A stretch of 64,000 nucleotides of DNA. It comes from Podocnemis expansa. Lineage: Eukaryota; Chordata; Testudines; Podocnemididae. The stretch covers positions 56,584,445 through 56,648,444 of the forward strand of contig ML681963.1 in NCBI GenBank assembly GCA_007922195.1, in the 5' to 3' direction. The number at the start of each line of letters is the position of its first letter. Positions within the stretch are counted from its first letter, which is position 1. Under the pieces are notes generated by a model that was not told where the DNA came from, made no database searches, and saw only the letters and a program-made list of their open reading frames with translations. The translations under genes were made by a program, and so were the position numbers. Shown here piece by piece: positions 34,965 through 45,950 of this stretch.

Positions 34965-35307
34965 GGCTTTGTCTACTCTAGAGGGCTCAGTTAAGTCAGC
35001 TTAACTTGGTCAACTTAAAGTAAACTTTATTTAGTCGACTTAAAGAGTGCCCATTTGTTTAAGTCGACTTTATAAAGTTGACTTAAATGACTATCCTGCC
35101 TTAAGTTAACTTTATTAAGTCAACTTTAACGGCTACATTTTTGTTAAGTTGACTTAAGTTGATTTAACCCTTAAAGTCAACTTTGAGGGTGAGAGTTATT
35201 AAGTCGACTTAAGCAAGTGCTTAAGTCAACTTAATGAACTCCAAATGTGGCCATGGAGTTGGCTTAAGCCTGCTTAAGTTGATTTAAGCCTCTAGTGTAG
35301 GCACAGC
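34965..35307. mobile_element. MITE rich in TTAAGTCGACTTAA, 343 bp
   Basis: Ends GGCTTTGTCTACTCTAGAGG and CTCTAGTGTAGGCACAGC. The interior is repeated AAGTCGACTTAA / GTTAAGTTGACTTAA words. Related to the outer parts of 12563-13410. Target duplication not clear. Confidence 0.7.
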
Positions 35308-36159
35308 ACTTTGTGCATGGGGCCAGAGCTGTATCTGCCAGTTTGGGTCTTCGCAGTTCACAGCCCTGACACCTCTGGGCTTGCTGTGTCAGTTAGGAAA
35401 GTTTAAAAAAAAAATTATCTGAGCCCCAGTACCTCTCTCATTACAAATTAAGCTCTGCCTGAAGTGCCTGGCACCCAGGCTATTTCCCTCTTCCTAGAGG
35501 CCTTGGGAACATAAAGCAGAACAGCCCTGAGGCTGCTGTAAACAGGACAGGACCTGCCCAGCCCTATAATAACACAGGGAGATCTGCCATCTCCCCTCAA
35601 TACCATCCTTACCCAAAGGCTAGACTGAGTAACTGAGAATTTTGCTAATTCCTACTAATATAGGTTTGAACTCATCTGAGGTATCCTCCCCTTTCCCAAC
35701 ATACGTCTGTCTATTCTAGGCTTTCCTACTGCCGCTCCCCACTGTAGTAGTGTCTGAGTTCTTTCCCCCTTTCCACGTAAATCAATAGTGAAGCAATAGC
35801 AAAGGCCCCAAATAGATTTCATGGGGTGTCTGTTTCTTCTCCCTTTAGGGGGAAAAATTCTGATGGAATGGTTTTGGGGTTTTTTGTGTAATTTGTTTCT
35901 TAGTTACATTTTTTTTTAACTGGGAGTTGAAGAAGAGGGAGGAATGAGGGGAGAACTATGGGGAAAGCATTAAACAACCTAACTAATGTTAAGGATCAGA
36001 TTCCAGCAGGATGAAGCGGCATCTTTAATACAAACAGGCACAAACCCTTTTTTCGTAGAAATTATTTTTTATTTAAAATTTAAAACCATATTACCTCATA
36101 CAGCAAACTGTGCACTTTGATATATCACAGTGTCTTAAAAAGGAAAATAATCAGAATTT
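35308..36159. other. Intergenic DNA, no gene seen
   Basis: No repeat or exon recognised. This is downstream of the most distal candidate GRIK3 poly(A) site. Confidence 0.5.
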
Positions 36160-36180
36160 TTTTTCTTTTTCTCTGGAAAT

Positions 36181-36186
36181 TTTATT
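36181..36186 (-). terminator. Candidate distal GRIK3 poly(A) signal
   Basis: AATAAA on the minus strand about 6 kb past the stop, followed (to lower coordinates) by an A-rich stretch on the minus strand at 36155-36168. The neighbourhood (36030-36290) is AT-rich, single-copy and UTR-like. A second AATAAA sits at 36073-36068. Confidence 0.3.
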
Positions 36187-36596
36187 TACATCAGCCTAGA
36201 ATGATCAGCAAGTAACACAGTTACTATGAAACCAAAATTGTTACAAAATGTTTACAAAAAACTATATTCATAGAAATTCTGCATGTCCACAAAGGAAAAT
36301 CCCCTGAATGTCACGGAGACCAGTTTTTTTGAGAAACATGTCAAAGGAAATTATAGACAGCAAAGGGCATTCTACAACAATGCTCAGAAAACCACATCAT
36401 CCAGGCAGACCTGCTTGAACTTGCAAGGCCCTGTCCTAACTTTCCAGAACAAGGGATCTGTGATTTTACCAAAGGACGTGTGCAAACGTTTCGAGGTGGG
36501 CTCTCACAGGAGGTTGGCACATAGCACATGGCTTAACTCTGTGAGATCATGAAGGCTGAATAATGACTTCCAGCTGCCAGAACTTACAGGACAAAG

Positions 36597-36680
36597 GGCT
36601 ATGTCTGCACTGATCTCTGTCATAGGGACAAGTACCGGGGCTCAAACTCGGCAGAAACCTCTACTGTGGAAACAGACTAC
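36597..36680. repeat. MITE fragment
   Basis: GGGCTATGTCTGCACTGATC followed by GGGGCTCAAACTCGGCAGAA and CTACTGTGGAAACAGAC resembles a short or truncated GGGTATGTCTACACT element. Confidence 0.4.
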
Positions 36681-37251
36681 AGCATTTCTGATCCCAACCT
36701 CACATAACTGAGAGAAATAGCAATCTTGACATATTCCCACTCCCTAGCTCCCTTTGCATATTCAGGCTGTTTGTGTTTGTGTAAGCTGAGTGTTAGGTAC
36801 TGGAAATTTACACTAGAAATTAACCCCAAAATAAAAAAAAATGACCCAACTTTTACTGTACTGAGAGTTGGGAAGATTTTAACCATATTAAAAGTCAAAA
36901 CCAACCCATCCTTGTGTTATTTCTCTGAACTTACAAGACCCTAAGAAGGAGAAATCAAATACTCTAAGAGTGACAGTGAACTAAACAGCAGCATTTTGTA
37001 TCAACTGTTTTTTTCATACATCCCCAAAACTTGTGTGATTGATTTAAATATAGTAGATGTTTAAATGTGCATGTGCAACAAATGGTTTGCAAAGTTTGCA
37101 TTACATTTTCTACTCATCCTCAAGTTTCTCTTCAAATGACTGTGTAGTTCCAAGGGTACCACTAATCTACAATCAGAGACTGCCTGGTGCACAGGCACCT
37201 TAGCTAGTCTGTCCAATGGCATGCTGTACTCTGAGGATTTATGGAAGCAAT

Positions 37252-37350
37252 GGATCAGATTCTGCCCTCAGTTATACCAGTGCAAAGGCAGCATTGCTCA
37301 AAAGCAGCTTTAGTTAGATTTACACCAGCATAACTGAGATCAGAATTGCA
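37252..37350. repeat. Foldback MITE fragment
   Basis: AGTTATACCAGTGCAAAGGC and TTTACACCAGCATAACTGAG bracket it, with AGATTCTGCCCTCA and GATCAGAATTGC as outer pairs. Confidence 0.5.
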
Positions 37351-37419
37351 TTGTCCTATCCCTAAAGTTTGGTTGAAATGAACGGATATAACTGGGGGAG
37401 AACCCTTAAAATAAAGGTA

Positions 37420-37505
37420 ATGGGCTATATTGTCAGCACATGTAAATTGGTGGTCCTTGAAGTGTCAGTGGAGTGAAGCTGGTTTACATTAGCTGGGAAT
37501 CTGAG
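37420..37505. repeat. Foldback MITE fragment
   Basis: GGGCTATATTGTCAGCACAT and TTACATTAGCTGGGAATCTG pair around CAGTGGAGTGAAGC. Second copy of the family within 200 bp. Confidence 0.45.
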
Positions 37506-37911
37506 CCAATATATGTAGTTCAAAGAAGTGAATGGGATGAATTGGTCACAATGTGGTACAGCCAGGACATTCAGAGGAGCCTGAAATTGTGAGCTGCTAA
37601 ACTAAATGAGAAGAGCAGGGGTTTGTGCGGTCACCTGGGACAAGAGAAGTCACCATCCAGGCTCCAGGAGCCACCTCCAGCCCCACTGTTTGTGTTGGGG
37701 TTGGGAGAGGAGGGTGGAATGGCAAGAGACAAGGAGACTTTTAATCTGGCCACTCTTACTGTGGTTTTTAAAGATCATTTCCGGATGGCGTTAGAAAAAT
37801 ATGATGACATTCTGGTAATATATACATACAGTATTTAAAAAACCTTTTTATGTGTATCATATACTTTTAACAATATACACTTTTATGCTTGTGTGTATGT
37901 CTGTGTCTTTT

Positions 37912-37934
37912 TATATATATATATATATATATAT
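37912..37934. repeat. (TA)n microsatellite
   Basis: Eleven or so TA units next to a GT-rich tract. Confidence 0.9.
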
Positions 37935-40720
37935 GAATGAGAGTGGACCTTATGGGATGGTGGTTGTAGTGAGAAGTTGATCGCACAGACATGGGTGAGA
38001 CTGAAAGACCTAAACTGTGAGAAAACCTTGGCATCTCAGGAGCTGGGCCTAGGAGACTCTGCTTTAGAGATGGGGAGCAACCTGTGAGGTGGTGAGGTTT
38101 GAACTGCTGCTGCTCATGCTGTGGATTATGGAAGAGGTATTGGCCTCATTTGGCAACTTTCAATAGTTCCGGATTCACTCATTTTATAGTGAATGCCCTC
38201 TCCCCATCCCTGGGTTTCAGCCACCCACATCATCCTCTGTGCTCCATACCACCCTTTTGCTATTTACACTGATGCGCTCATACACATCCCTGCACTCTGC
38301 TACATACACACATCAGTGCCTTGCTGCTGCCTATTCTATTATCTATCTGTATATTCTATTATCTATCTTACACCCCCCCCCCCCAGCTTCTGGATGTTTC
38401 CTCTACATTCCAGCAGTCCTTTCAGCCTTGCAGAACATATGCTTGCTGCTGAATATGTAGAAAGTTTAAATAATCAGGATTGTAAGTGTTTAGAAACATG
38501 AAGCGGCTGCTATTTCATGGCCAGTTTATTATAATTGTAGAGATAGAAGAGAAAAGGGTAATTTGTAGGGATTTTTCTTGCTGATAGTAAGCAGTGGTAA
38601 TTCCAAATGGTCACCTGTAAATTTGGGACAGCGGTGACAGAAATTCACTCATTGCATTGTTTATGATAAGCAAATGGTGTGTGTTAAATTTTATTTAAAA
38701 ACAAAATTCTAAGGAGTGAATTGGATGCTATTTTGTACAATCACCCTGTCAGAGCATTTTTTTTAAGTATAGAAGGGTTTTTAGCTTTGCTTTTAACTTC
38801 CCCTTGATTGTAAAACCTATTTCTAAGAGCTTGGAAAGCGCAAAAGAAAGTGTAAAAGCTGCCTGTCTGAAATGCCTCAGGATGTGCAACAGAGATGGAC
38901 AAGGAAAATAATTAGTTTTGGGAAAGAAAGGTATTTTTTCCATCCCGCTTTCACTTGGTCTTTCTTCATTTATTGTTGTTTTAGTGACAGAGGAGGTGTC
39001 GTTGTTGGGATACAACCTCTTTGAATCAAACACTGAATTTGAAAGTCAGCCAATTTTTTGGAAGTCAAACAAAAAAGTTGAAATTTAACTTGAGTGATGC
39101 CGGGAGACAGGTGTTGGGTCTGAGATGGGTCTGAGACAGGTGTTGGGTCTGATTCTGTAGGAAAAAAGGCTACATCACTCTATTTTGTCACACCTAAAGG
39201 GAATAAGTAGCTTTCTGTGAGGTCATCAATCCTCATGGAGCATATTGCTCTCTGAATGTCATTCCCCTTTCGGAAGGAGGCTGACACAAAGCTTACATCC
39301 CACTTATGCCCCCTTTCAATGCCATTCAGCCCTGTTTGAGGGCCAAAGTGGCCCTCTGCACTGGGTGATTTTCATTCTTTGCCCCAACCAGTGACAAACG
39401 CAATGAGTTGGCAAGTTTGCCATCTAACTTCATGAATTCTGTAGAAAGACATAGTGAGACGAGTGATAGATTCTCTACCAAATGACTAATTTTTATCAGG
39501 GTCATATAAGAGAAGGTATAATTTTATTTCATTGCCTTTTCTTCATTGTGGGAACATAGCAAACCAAAGTACATTCTGTGGTGAAAAATAGCAAATGTTC
39601 CCCTGGAGCAATTGTACCATACTAAAAACTGAAACTGGAACAGAAAAGAAAGAAGAGGGGTGAAAATTATAGTATGTCTTAGACAGCAACTGCAAACAGA
39701 TTTGTTCCTTTGGGGTAAGGTGAAGTCTTTAAAAGTGTCTCTAGATAAGAACATAGCAAATTGGATTAGTTTAGCAGCTGACTCCTGCTGTAGCTGTAAA
39801 ACCTTCCTAAAGTCACACTATGTAGGGTGAAATTTACCCCCGTGAAGAAACCAAGCAGTAGGCTTCGAAGTAAGATTTAAACAGTGAATAAGCTTCATGT
39901 TGGCCCTGTATGTGGGAGGGAATTTCAGCCTTGAGGATTAACTTCTGTGATGATGTGAGAGAATGGAAAGTATAAGTGGCAGTGAGTCCCTATGGCAGAT
40001 GGCTAGCAATGTTAAAAAGGAAGCTAAACATCATTTTCTTCCAGTCTAAATCTTCACCATAATCTGGTAACGTCAAATCCCTGAACTCAATTTCTTTTTT
40101 CAGCACATTCACCACAAAGTTTTAGAAAAGCATCTCTGTATGCTTCAAGCAATTGCTGGTTCTGCAAAGGGCCAGGAAGGAAATCCGCCAGTGAAATGTC
40201 ATGGTCACGTTGAACACTGTTGTGTGATGCTCAAAGGGGTAAAATGAAATTAAAAAAACCCAACTTACTCAAAGATTACTTCTAAATCAGCAGACAAATC
40301 TTTGGTAATTCGGACTGAATTCATTTGCAGGACCAGCCTTGTGGTATAAACAACCTGAGTTGCTCCTGAAAATCAGAGTGCCATTCATGGAGAATTTTAA
40401 AAATGTGAGTTTCTTGGCGAGATATATATATATATTTTTGGTAGAGTAAAATGACAATGCAGTTGTGCAGTGAACAGTGAGTGAATGTGGAAGCAATCGT
40501 GGGTGCCCATTCAGGCTGCTGTTTGACACAAGACTGGTCCTGTTTATTTGGGCCAAGATAATCTTTTCAAATCTGAGATGTCCAACACAGGCCTCTCCCT
40601 CCCCAAATTAAACATTAATTTCAAACCAAACAAACAACCGACCCTCCCTGCCTGTCAGGTGCATGAAACCATCACAGCCTTAATTCATCACCATCAAATT
40701 TGCCGAAGTTACTAACATTT

Positions 40721-41248
40721 GATATGTCTACACTGCAACATAAGCTTAGAGTCTGAACTCAAGCTCAAGACTAACTCCCTTCTGTTTGCACATAAATTAC
40801 ACTAACACAGGATTTGGATGCAGAGTCCCATGACCCCATGGAAGAGGAGGGTCCTGGCCTGAGTCAGGCTGGGACCAGTGTTCAAGCCTTATTGCTTTGC
40901 AATGTAGACACACTCACTGGATTTGTGCTGTGGGAGTTTGTCAGAAATATCTCACAATGCCATAAGCCAACCTTCTTTGTCCTCTGAACAGTTTTTCCCA
41001 TACTACACCATGAAAAAAAGGGTTAGAGTGGCTGCATTTTGGGTGAGCACTAGGGAGTCTGGGATATGAGTTCAGACCCATGTAATATAGTGTAGATGTC
41101 AGAGCACCATACTGGGACCCCAAGATTCAACAGTTCCTAACCTGGGGTTACAAATGAGTGTAGACACTCAAGCCTTTGATCACAAATGCAGGGTCTGCTT
41201 ACTCGAATTCTATTAATTCTGGGTTTACATTGCAGTGCAGACTTACCC
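40721..41248. mobile_element. MITE, 528 bp
   Basis: Ends GATATGTCTACACTGCA and TGCAGTGCAGACTTACCC. The interior has TCTGAACTCAAGCTCAAGAC and ATTGCTTTGCAATGTAGACA. No clear target duplication. Lies within the possible GRIK3 3'UTR. Confidence 0.65.
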
Positions 41249-41670
41249 ATTAACTTCTCACCAACAGCTCACTTACTTTCCTTCCGTGTTAATGCTGACA
41301 TCTATGGATTTGTCTCAGGGGAAAGTGACTTCCCCTGCCCCAGGCTGTGTAGGAGCTGGCGACCTGAAGATCATAATACCGCCTTGCCATTGCAGACAGA
41401 ATTGACACAGGGGAATTTTGCTTTAAGATGGCAACAGTTTCTGGTGCACTGCTCTACTCCTATGCCCTATGTCTGGGAGTTAAAGGTTCATTAAAAATCA
41501 CCTGCCCCTTCTTAGCCAACTGTCTGACTCAGCTGCATTTCCACATGCCTTTTCTTTGCATCACACGCACAGGTGGACTTCCCGCTCTCGATGACAAGAA
41601 GCCAGCACAGCACTGAGGTAAAAGGTCATGGCGCACTGCTTCAAGAGATGACAGCAGCTTTGACGAGCAT

Positions 41671-41690
41671 TTTATTTATTTATTTTATTT
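41671..41690 (-). terminator. Candidate proximal GRIK3 poly(A) signals
   Basis: The plus strand has overlapping TTTATT words, giving three AATAAA hexamers on the minus strand 475-495 nt after the GRIK3 stop. This is also a simple TTTA repeat, so chance is possible. Confidence 0.3.
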
Positions 41691-42163
41691 CCCCCTTCCC
41701 AGCTGTGATATCCTAAATGTGCTGTGTACGTCAGTTGGGAATAGATGCTCACATGGCCTGTCTTTTGCTCCACATCTGTACTGTACTCACAAAATGTTTC
41801 TTTTTTATTGCCACGCTAAAGGAAGCCTGGGGTTTTGGGGGCTCCTCATTATCCTCTTAGGGTCAGTTCAACTTGACTCTGCTTTGCCTCCATGTGTGTT
41901 AGATATGTAAACATCAGACTCCTGGCTGGGTAGTGCGTTTGGACTCCATGAGGCCTATAGGATCTAAGCCTTTTTAAAAAAATAAAAACGGGTTACAGTC
42001 CATGCTTTGAAGTTTTCGCTTCTGTTCAGGCGACCGATGGAGTTGAGTTAAAGGCCTTGTTCTTCAAACTGAACCAAACCAGGCTTTTTATCCCTCCCTC
42101 CTTAATTGAGGGAGAGCATCCAGTTATGTCTCCAGCAAGTCTCTCCCTCCTCGCCCCGATTCC

Positions 42164-42358
42164 CTATGGAAACACAGGCGTCAAGCCAGTGTTGCAAGTC
42201 ATGTTGTCCTTCCCCGGCAGTCGTCTGTCATTGAATGTATGCATGTTAATCACAGCATCTGTCTTCACCATGATGGGTGGCTGGGCTTTGTGTTTAACCC
42301 TCCGCTGGCAGGTGAGTGACACTCGTATCTCATCAGCCATGGCACTGCAGAAGGAGCG
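42164..42358 (-). CDS. GRIK3: GRIK3 terminal coding exon (cytoplasmic tail and stop)
   Basis: Read on the minus strand, a CCCTAG acceptor at 42364-42359 is followed by a 64-residue open segment starting [20 protein letters not shown], passing through [20 protein letters not shown] and ending GLTPVFP before TAG at 42166-42164. This is the intracellular C-terminal tail of the GluK3a type, which ends in PVFP. GRIK2 tails instead end near the LPGKETMA stretch, so this exon settles the paralogue as GRIK3. It joins in phase 0 to the exon at 44306-44556. It has no internal ATG-to-stop ORF of useful length, so it is easily missed. The cytoplasmic tail governs trafficking and protein contacts in kainate receptors (family knowledge). 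Intron length to the previous exon is 1,947 bp. Confidence 0.95.
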   Translation of the reverse strand, partial: RSFCSAMADEIRVSLTCQRRVKHKAQPPIMVKTDAVINMHTFNDRRLPGKDNMTCNTGLTPVFP

Positions 42359-42940
42359 CTAGGGAAGAGTGGAGGCAAAGGGTTTTGTTACTCCCAGGAA
42401 GGTGTTCTTATAACAGTCTGTGCAGGGGGGCAGCAGACATCCTATGCACCACTCCGCATAGTGGTGTGTGGGCCATTTGTTGCCCCTCTGTGCACATGGG
42501 TGAGGTTTTCCCTCAATATATTGAGTGTGGCTATAGATGAAGCATAGATGCGGTTCCCTGTTTCTCAGAATCCTGTGGCATACTCAGTGTCACAGGGCTG
42601 TTGCAGCCTGACCTGGTGTTGTCGATTACTGGTTTTTGCTTATGTCAACTTTCTTCAATTTCTGGTTACAGAAGTTATTCAAACGCACACTTATTCGGCT
42701 ATGCACAAACTCACTGTGTACATCACACACAGTAAACAGGTACAAGGGATGAAGACCCGCTTGCATTAAGAACATAAGGCCACTGAAAGGTGGGCTGGCC
42801 ACACTTTATATCAAGATTCCATTTATAAATAGTTCATAAATGAGGACTAGTACATGGACTATTACTCCAGTTCCCTGGTTTGCCCAGACAATTGCTGTAG
42901 CGTGGCAGAATGATGTTTAATGGCTCCTTTAAAGCTCTCA

Positions 42941-43371
42941 GGGTATGTCTACACTTAGGTTAGTTTGAATTAACTGAATTCGAACTAGTCCATCCGGACT
43001 AATAATTATTAATTCGAATTAAAAAAGCCACACTAGAAACCATAATTAAAACTAGCATGTCTATGCACAGGGCTTGCAAGTTCGAATCAGGCAGGGGGCA
43101 CTATTGCATAGGGAAAATCCAGCTGTAGTTAATTCAAACTAACAGTTAATTCGAATTAACACAGCTACGCTTGGTTAATTTGCACCAATGAGTTCGAATT
43201 GACCATCAATTCGAACTTAAGGGAGGTTTTATAGATTCGAACTAGGCTTTCCTTAGTTTGAACTAAGGGAACTCCTTAGTTCGAACTAAAGAAAGCAAGT
43301 GTGGACATGCACTAATTTAGTTCAAATTAAGCCTCTTTAATTCAAATTAAATTGTAAGTGTAGACATACCC
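42941..43371. mobile_element. MITE rich in TTCGAACTAA, 431 bp, in last GRIK3 intron
   Basis: Ends GGGTATGTCTACACTTAGG and TAAGTGTAGACATACCC, flanked by TCA on both sides (42938-42940, 43372-43374). Sister of 26845-27270 in the same orientation, with the same internal order of words and GGGGGCACTATTGCATAGGG. Confidence 0.88.
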
Positions 43372-43628
43372 TCAGAGTAACAGCTGGGCAAGCCCTTTTG
43401 GTGACCTGAGAACTGCATATTGCATTGGCTACTAGGCTGCTCCCCACAGGTCATTATTTGGCCTTCTCTTTTCTCTCTATTTTCTATCCACCTTCTTCAG
43501 TATCAGACCATATTTAACCCAAGACAGGTATATCCTACCCCTGGAGGCAATGTCCTTCCAGATGGCGGATTTGTTTAGGAAATCCAGGCCATATAGTCTA
43601 AGGAGAGAAGCTGTGAGTCCTACTCTAT

Positions 43629-44041
43629 GGCTATGTCCACGCATACATCATTATTTTGAAATAAGTTATTCTGAAATGAGTTATTTCAAAATAAAGGCCT
43701 TATTTCAAAATAAGTTAATTCGAATTAAGGGAAAGCCAGCTTTTGAAACAGCTGTTATTTTGAAATGGTTATTTTGAAATAAGGCCGTTTGGACATGTTG
43801 TTTCGAAACAATGGTGTTGTTTCGAAACAACATGTCCAAACGGCCTTATTTTGAAATAACCATTTCGAAATAACAGCCATTTCAAAATGAATGGGGTTTA
43901 AGCTGTTTCGAAATGATGGTTCTTATTTCGAAATGACAGATCCTGCCATTTCGAAATAAGAAAATGTCGTGCGGACATTCAGTTTTTTATTTTGAAACAA
44001 CTAGTGTTGTTTCGAACTAGAAGACTCGTGTGGACATACCC
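43629..44041. mobile_element. MITE rich in TTCGAAATAA, 413 bp, in last GRIK3 intron
   Basis: Ends GGCTATGTCCACGCATAC and TCGTGTGGACATACCC, flanked by TAT (43626-43628, 44042-44044). Same family as 24199-24603 but inverted. It ends 265 bp from the donor of the M4 exon. Confidence 0.85.
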
Positions 44042-44305
44042 TATGACATCTCCATTTGTTCCCTGTTCTGGGTTACCAGGACTTTTCCCTGCTCAGGGAG
44101 GCTGAGTGGGCTCAGGCACGCCCAGTGTTCTCCTGATCATGCAGTAGGTGGCAGTGTAGCCAGCCTTTCTGTTCTGAGAACTTAGTGCATCTTTGGCACA
44201 GCTTCCTCAACTCCTGCAAGTTGATATGTGAGAGGCCAACACTGGGACCCAATACAGGCTCCAAGCCCTGCAGGGAAGGGGCAGGGGGACTAGCCACATC
44301 AATAC

Positions 44306-44556
44306 CTGCTCACGCTGTGCTGTTTTCCGCAGCTTGTAGATGAACTCGACCATTGCCACAAAGACTGACAGCACCAAGCCTGCTGCTAGGACTATGAATA
44401 TCCCACCAATGTTTTGTATCCCCAGGGCACTGGCCTCTTTGTTTTCCTCCTCTGGGCAGCCATTCCCTCGCCACCATTTCTCTTTCAGTATATGCAACTT
44501 GTCTTCTTCTTGGAGCTGGAGAATAGCAATGGTGATCTTGTCCCTGTACGGCGACC
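44306..44556 (-). CDS. GRIK3: GRIK3 coding exon (end of S2, M4)
   Basis: This 251-bp exon encodes the end of S2 ([19 protein letters not shown], then [22 protein letters not shown]) and the M4 helix (about [20 protein letters not shown]), then a basic juxtamembrane stretch, [11 protein letters not shown]. The acceptor CCTGCAG lies just above 44556 and the donor is CAG|GTATTG at 44306/44305. Phase is 1 at the start and 0 at the end. The EEDK and [10 protein letters not shown] segments agree with GRIK3. One difference stands out: after M4 the protein reads VAMVEF, where kainate subunits that I recall read VAVGEF. Open reading continues past the donor into the intron but loses homology at once, so the exon end is well supported. 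Confidence 0.96.
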
Positions 44557-44799
44557 CTGCAGGGGAGTGAGTGGGGATGCAGTTACACATGCAGCAGAGA
44601 AGGTGGATGCAAGCCACCAAGTTAGACAGTGAGCCTGTTTAAGCATGGCTATGCAGCCTCCCATTCACCCGGCACATACTCCTGGCTGCTTTATTCAGGT
44701 GTACTTGGATGAGACTGAGTACCTCAATCCCAGCTGTTGTGTTTATGCTAACTAGCCCCTCTCCAGGCTGTATTCACAAATGGCATTGTTGTCACTTAC
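44557..44799 (-). other. GRIK3: Short GRIK3 intron
   Basis: A 243-bp phase-1 intron between the S2 and M4 exons, with GTAAGTG donor and CCTGCAG acceptor. Nothing else is recognised in it. Confidence 0.93.
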
Positions 44800-45022
44800 C
44801 CATGGGAGTTCCAATCCCATAGCCTTTGGAATCAAGCAGCCCTCCAATCTGGGTCAGGTTGCAATTTCTTTGTGTGATGTATTCAATAGTGGTTGACTCC
44901 ATTAGCAGAGCATATTCGGCAGTGAGGGTTCGCTGAATCCCTTCCTCATTGTTTTTAACGAGTGCTGATGGCTTGCTGCTCATAAACGCCCACATCTTTT
45001 CAAAAGTGGATATTTTGGATTT
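44800..45022 (-). CDS. GRIK3: GRIK3 coding exon (lobe S2)
   Basis: This 223-bp exon continues S2 of the kainate receptor, from [17 protein letters not shown] to [16 protein letters not shown] contains the Glu that, by homology with GluK2, binds the glutamate alpha-amino group, and the [10 protein letters not shown] segment follows. [14 protein letters not shown] is one residue shorter than the matching GRIK1 and GRIK2 segment and matches GRIK3 as I recall it, so it is diagnostic among paralogues. The acceptor is a pyrimidine-rich tract ending CCAG just before 45022. The donor is G|GTAAGTG at 44800/44799, giving phase 1. The reading frame joins exactly with the exon at 60200-60417 (phase 0) and the exon at 44306-44556 (split Gly codon). 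No damage is seen. Confidence 0.97.
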
Positions 45023-45479
45023 CTGGAACAACAATAACAAGCGGTCCCGCCCCCAGAAAAGGAGTTAGTCTTTTGTTTATTTCTGCTGAACAGTCTCAGG
45101 AAACTTACAGGCCCAAGCAGAGGACCCAAACGTACAAGACTGTTAATGATGTATTTGGGAAAGCCAGTTGCTTAATGTTGGTATCCTGAGGAAAACAAGA
45201 TTAACTTTGAGGCTGCATACAAGATCTAATCACAGCTATTACTAGTAATGATGATGTTTTGCACTTAATTAACGATTGCACAATAGCTGGAGTTCCTTAG
45301 ATTAAAAATTAGCTATTTGCCATGTGAGTGCCCCCAAAGCCTCTTTTACCAACAGATAACACAGAGGAGTAAAGTAATTTTCTCATGCCTTCACTATCAG
45401 TACCCTGACAGACAATAAAACAATATTAATTCACAACGATTGACTCTTTGTATTGAGGTAGCATTTGGAAGCCTGAGTC

Positions 45480-45950
45480 ACAAATCAGGATCCTTTTGCT
45501 AGGTGCTATAGGACAGTGGTTCCCAACCATTTCGAGTATAGGTACTTCTTTTTAACATTAAAAAATTCATGGCCCCCCAAATGATAATAGTTGTTATCGG
45601 AAACTAACTGCAGGGAGTGGTGCTGCAGAAGGGCAGTGGAGGACCTGGCCCCTGCCTGCTCCCAAGTGGTGCGGACATACCCAGGGTGAGGCTGCTCACA
45701 GCAGGCAAATACAATTCATTTATTCCATAAATTTTAGAGCCCTCTTCAACATGGATGGCTGGCCAGCAGTGGCTGGGGCTGGGTTGGGCCCAGGCCACCT
45801 ACCACTGGTCAGCAGCGTCTGAGGCCAGATGTATTCATGGTCCCTTGCAATAGCTCCCAGGCTGGGAAACACTGCTATGGGAAACACTGTTATAGGATAC
45901 ACACAACCAAAAGGTAGTCCCTGCCTCAAAGAGCTTCTAACCTAAATTTA
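45480..45950 (+). repeat. Interspersed repeat split by a hAT-like insertion
   Basis: GCTAGGTGCTATAGGA before 45514 continues after 45882 with AACACTGTTATAGGATACAC and AGTCCCTGCCTCAAAGAGCT. A more complete relative is at 49625-49740. Confidence 0.65.
45514..45874 (+). mobile_element. hAT-like element, 361 bp
   Basis: Ends CAGTGGTTCCCAACC and GGCTGGGAAACACTG. Target duplication CTATAGGA (45506-45513) and CTATGGGA (45875-45882). GTCCCTTGCAATAGCTCCCA near the right end matches the partial copy at 1-254. Confidence 0.82.

Larger units (their letters stand above)
36160..42163 (-). other. GRIK3: GRIK3 3'UTR and/or downstream flank
   Basis: The transcript must continue leftward from the stop at 42164. 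Possible ends are an A-rich signal cluster at 41671-41690 (UTR of about 0.5 kb) and an AATAAA at 36186-36181 (UTR of about 6 kb). Mammalian GRIK3 mRNAs have a multi-kilobase 3'UTR as I recall, which favours the longer one, but a MITE at 40721-41248 and foldback fragments at 37.25-37.5 kb lie inside. No coding gene is seen here. Confidence 0.4.
42359..44305 (-). other. GRIK3: Last intron of GRIK3
   Basis: GT-AG intron (GTATTG donor at 44305, CCCTAG acceptor at 42364-42359), phase 0. It carries two foldback MITEs (42941-43371 and 43629-44041), which together fill over 40% of it. The rest (42365-42940, 43372-43628, 44042-44305) shows no coding signal. In rodents a GluK3b tail arises from a 40-nt insertion near this junction; I could not identify a matching alternative donor or cassette exon here. 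Confidence 0.9.

Noticed and set aside
39105..39152. Duplicated ACAGGTGTTGGGTCTGA
   Set aside because: A single short local duplication with no sign of function.
44207..44305. Extension of the M4 exon reading frame (VLMWLVPLP...) as an alternative tail
   Set aside because: It is intron sequence past a good CAG|GTATTG donor and has no likeness to known tails. An alternative GluK3b-type junction cannot be excluded without RNA data.
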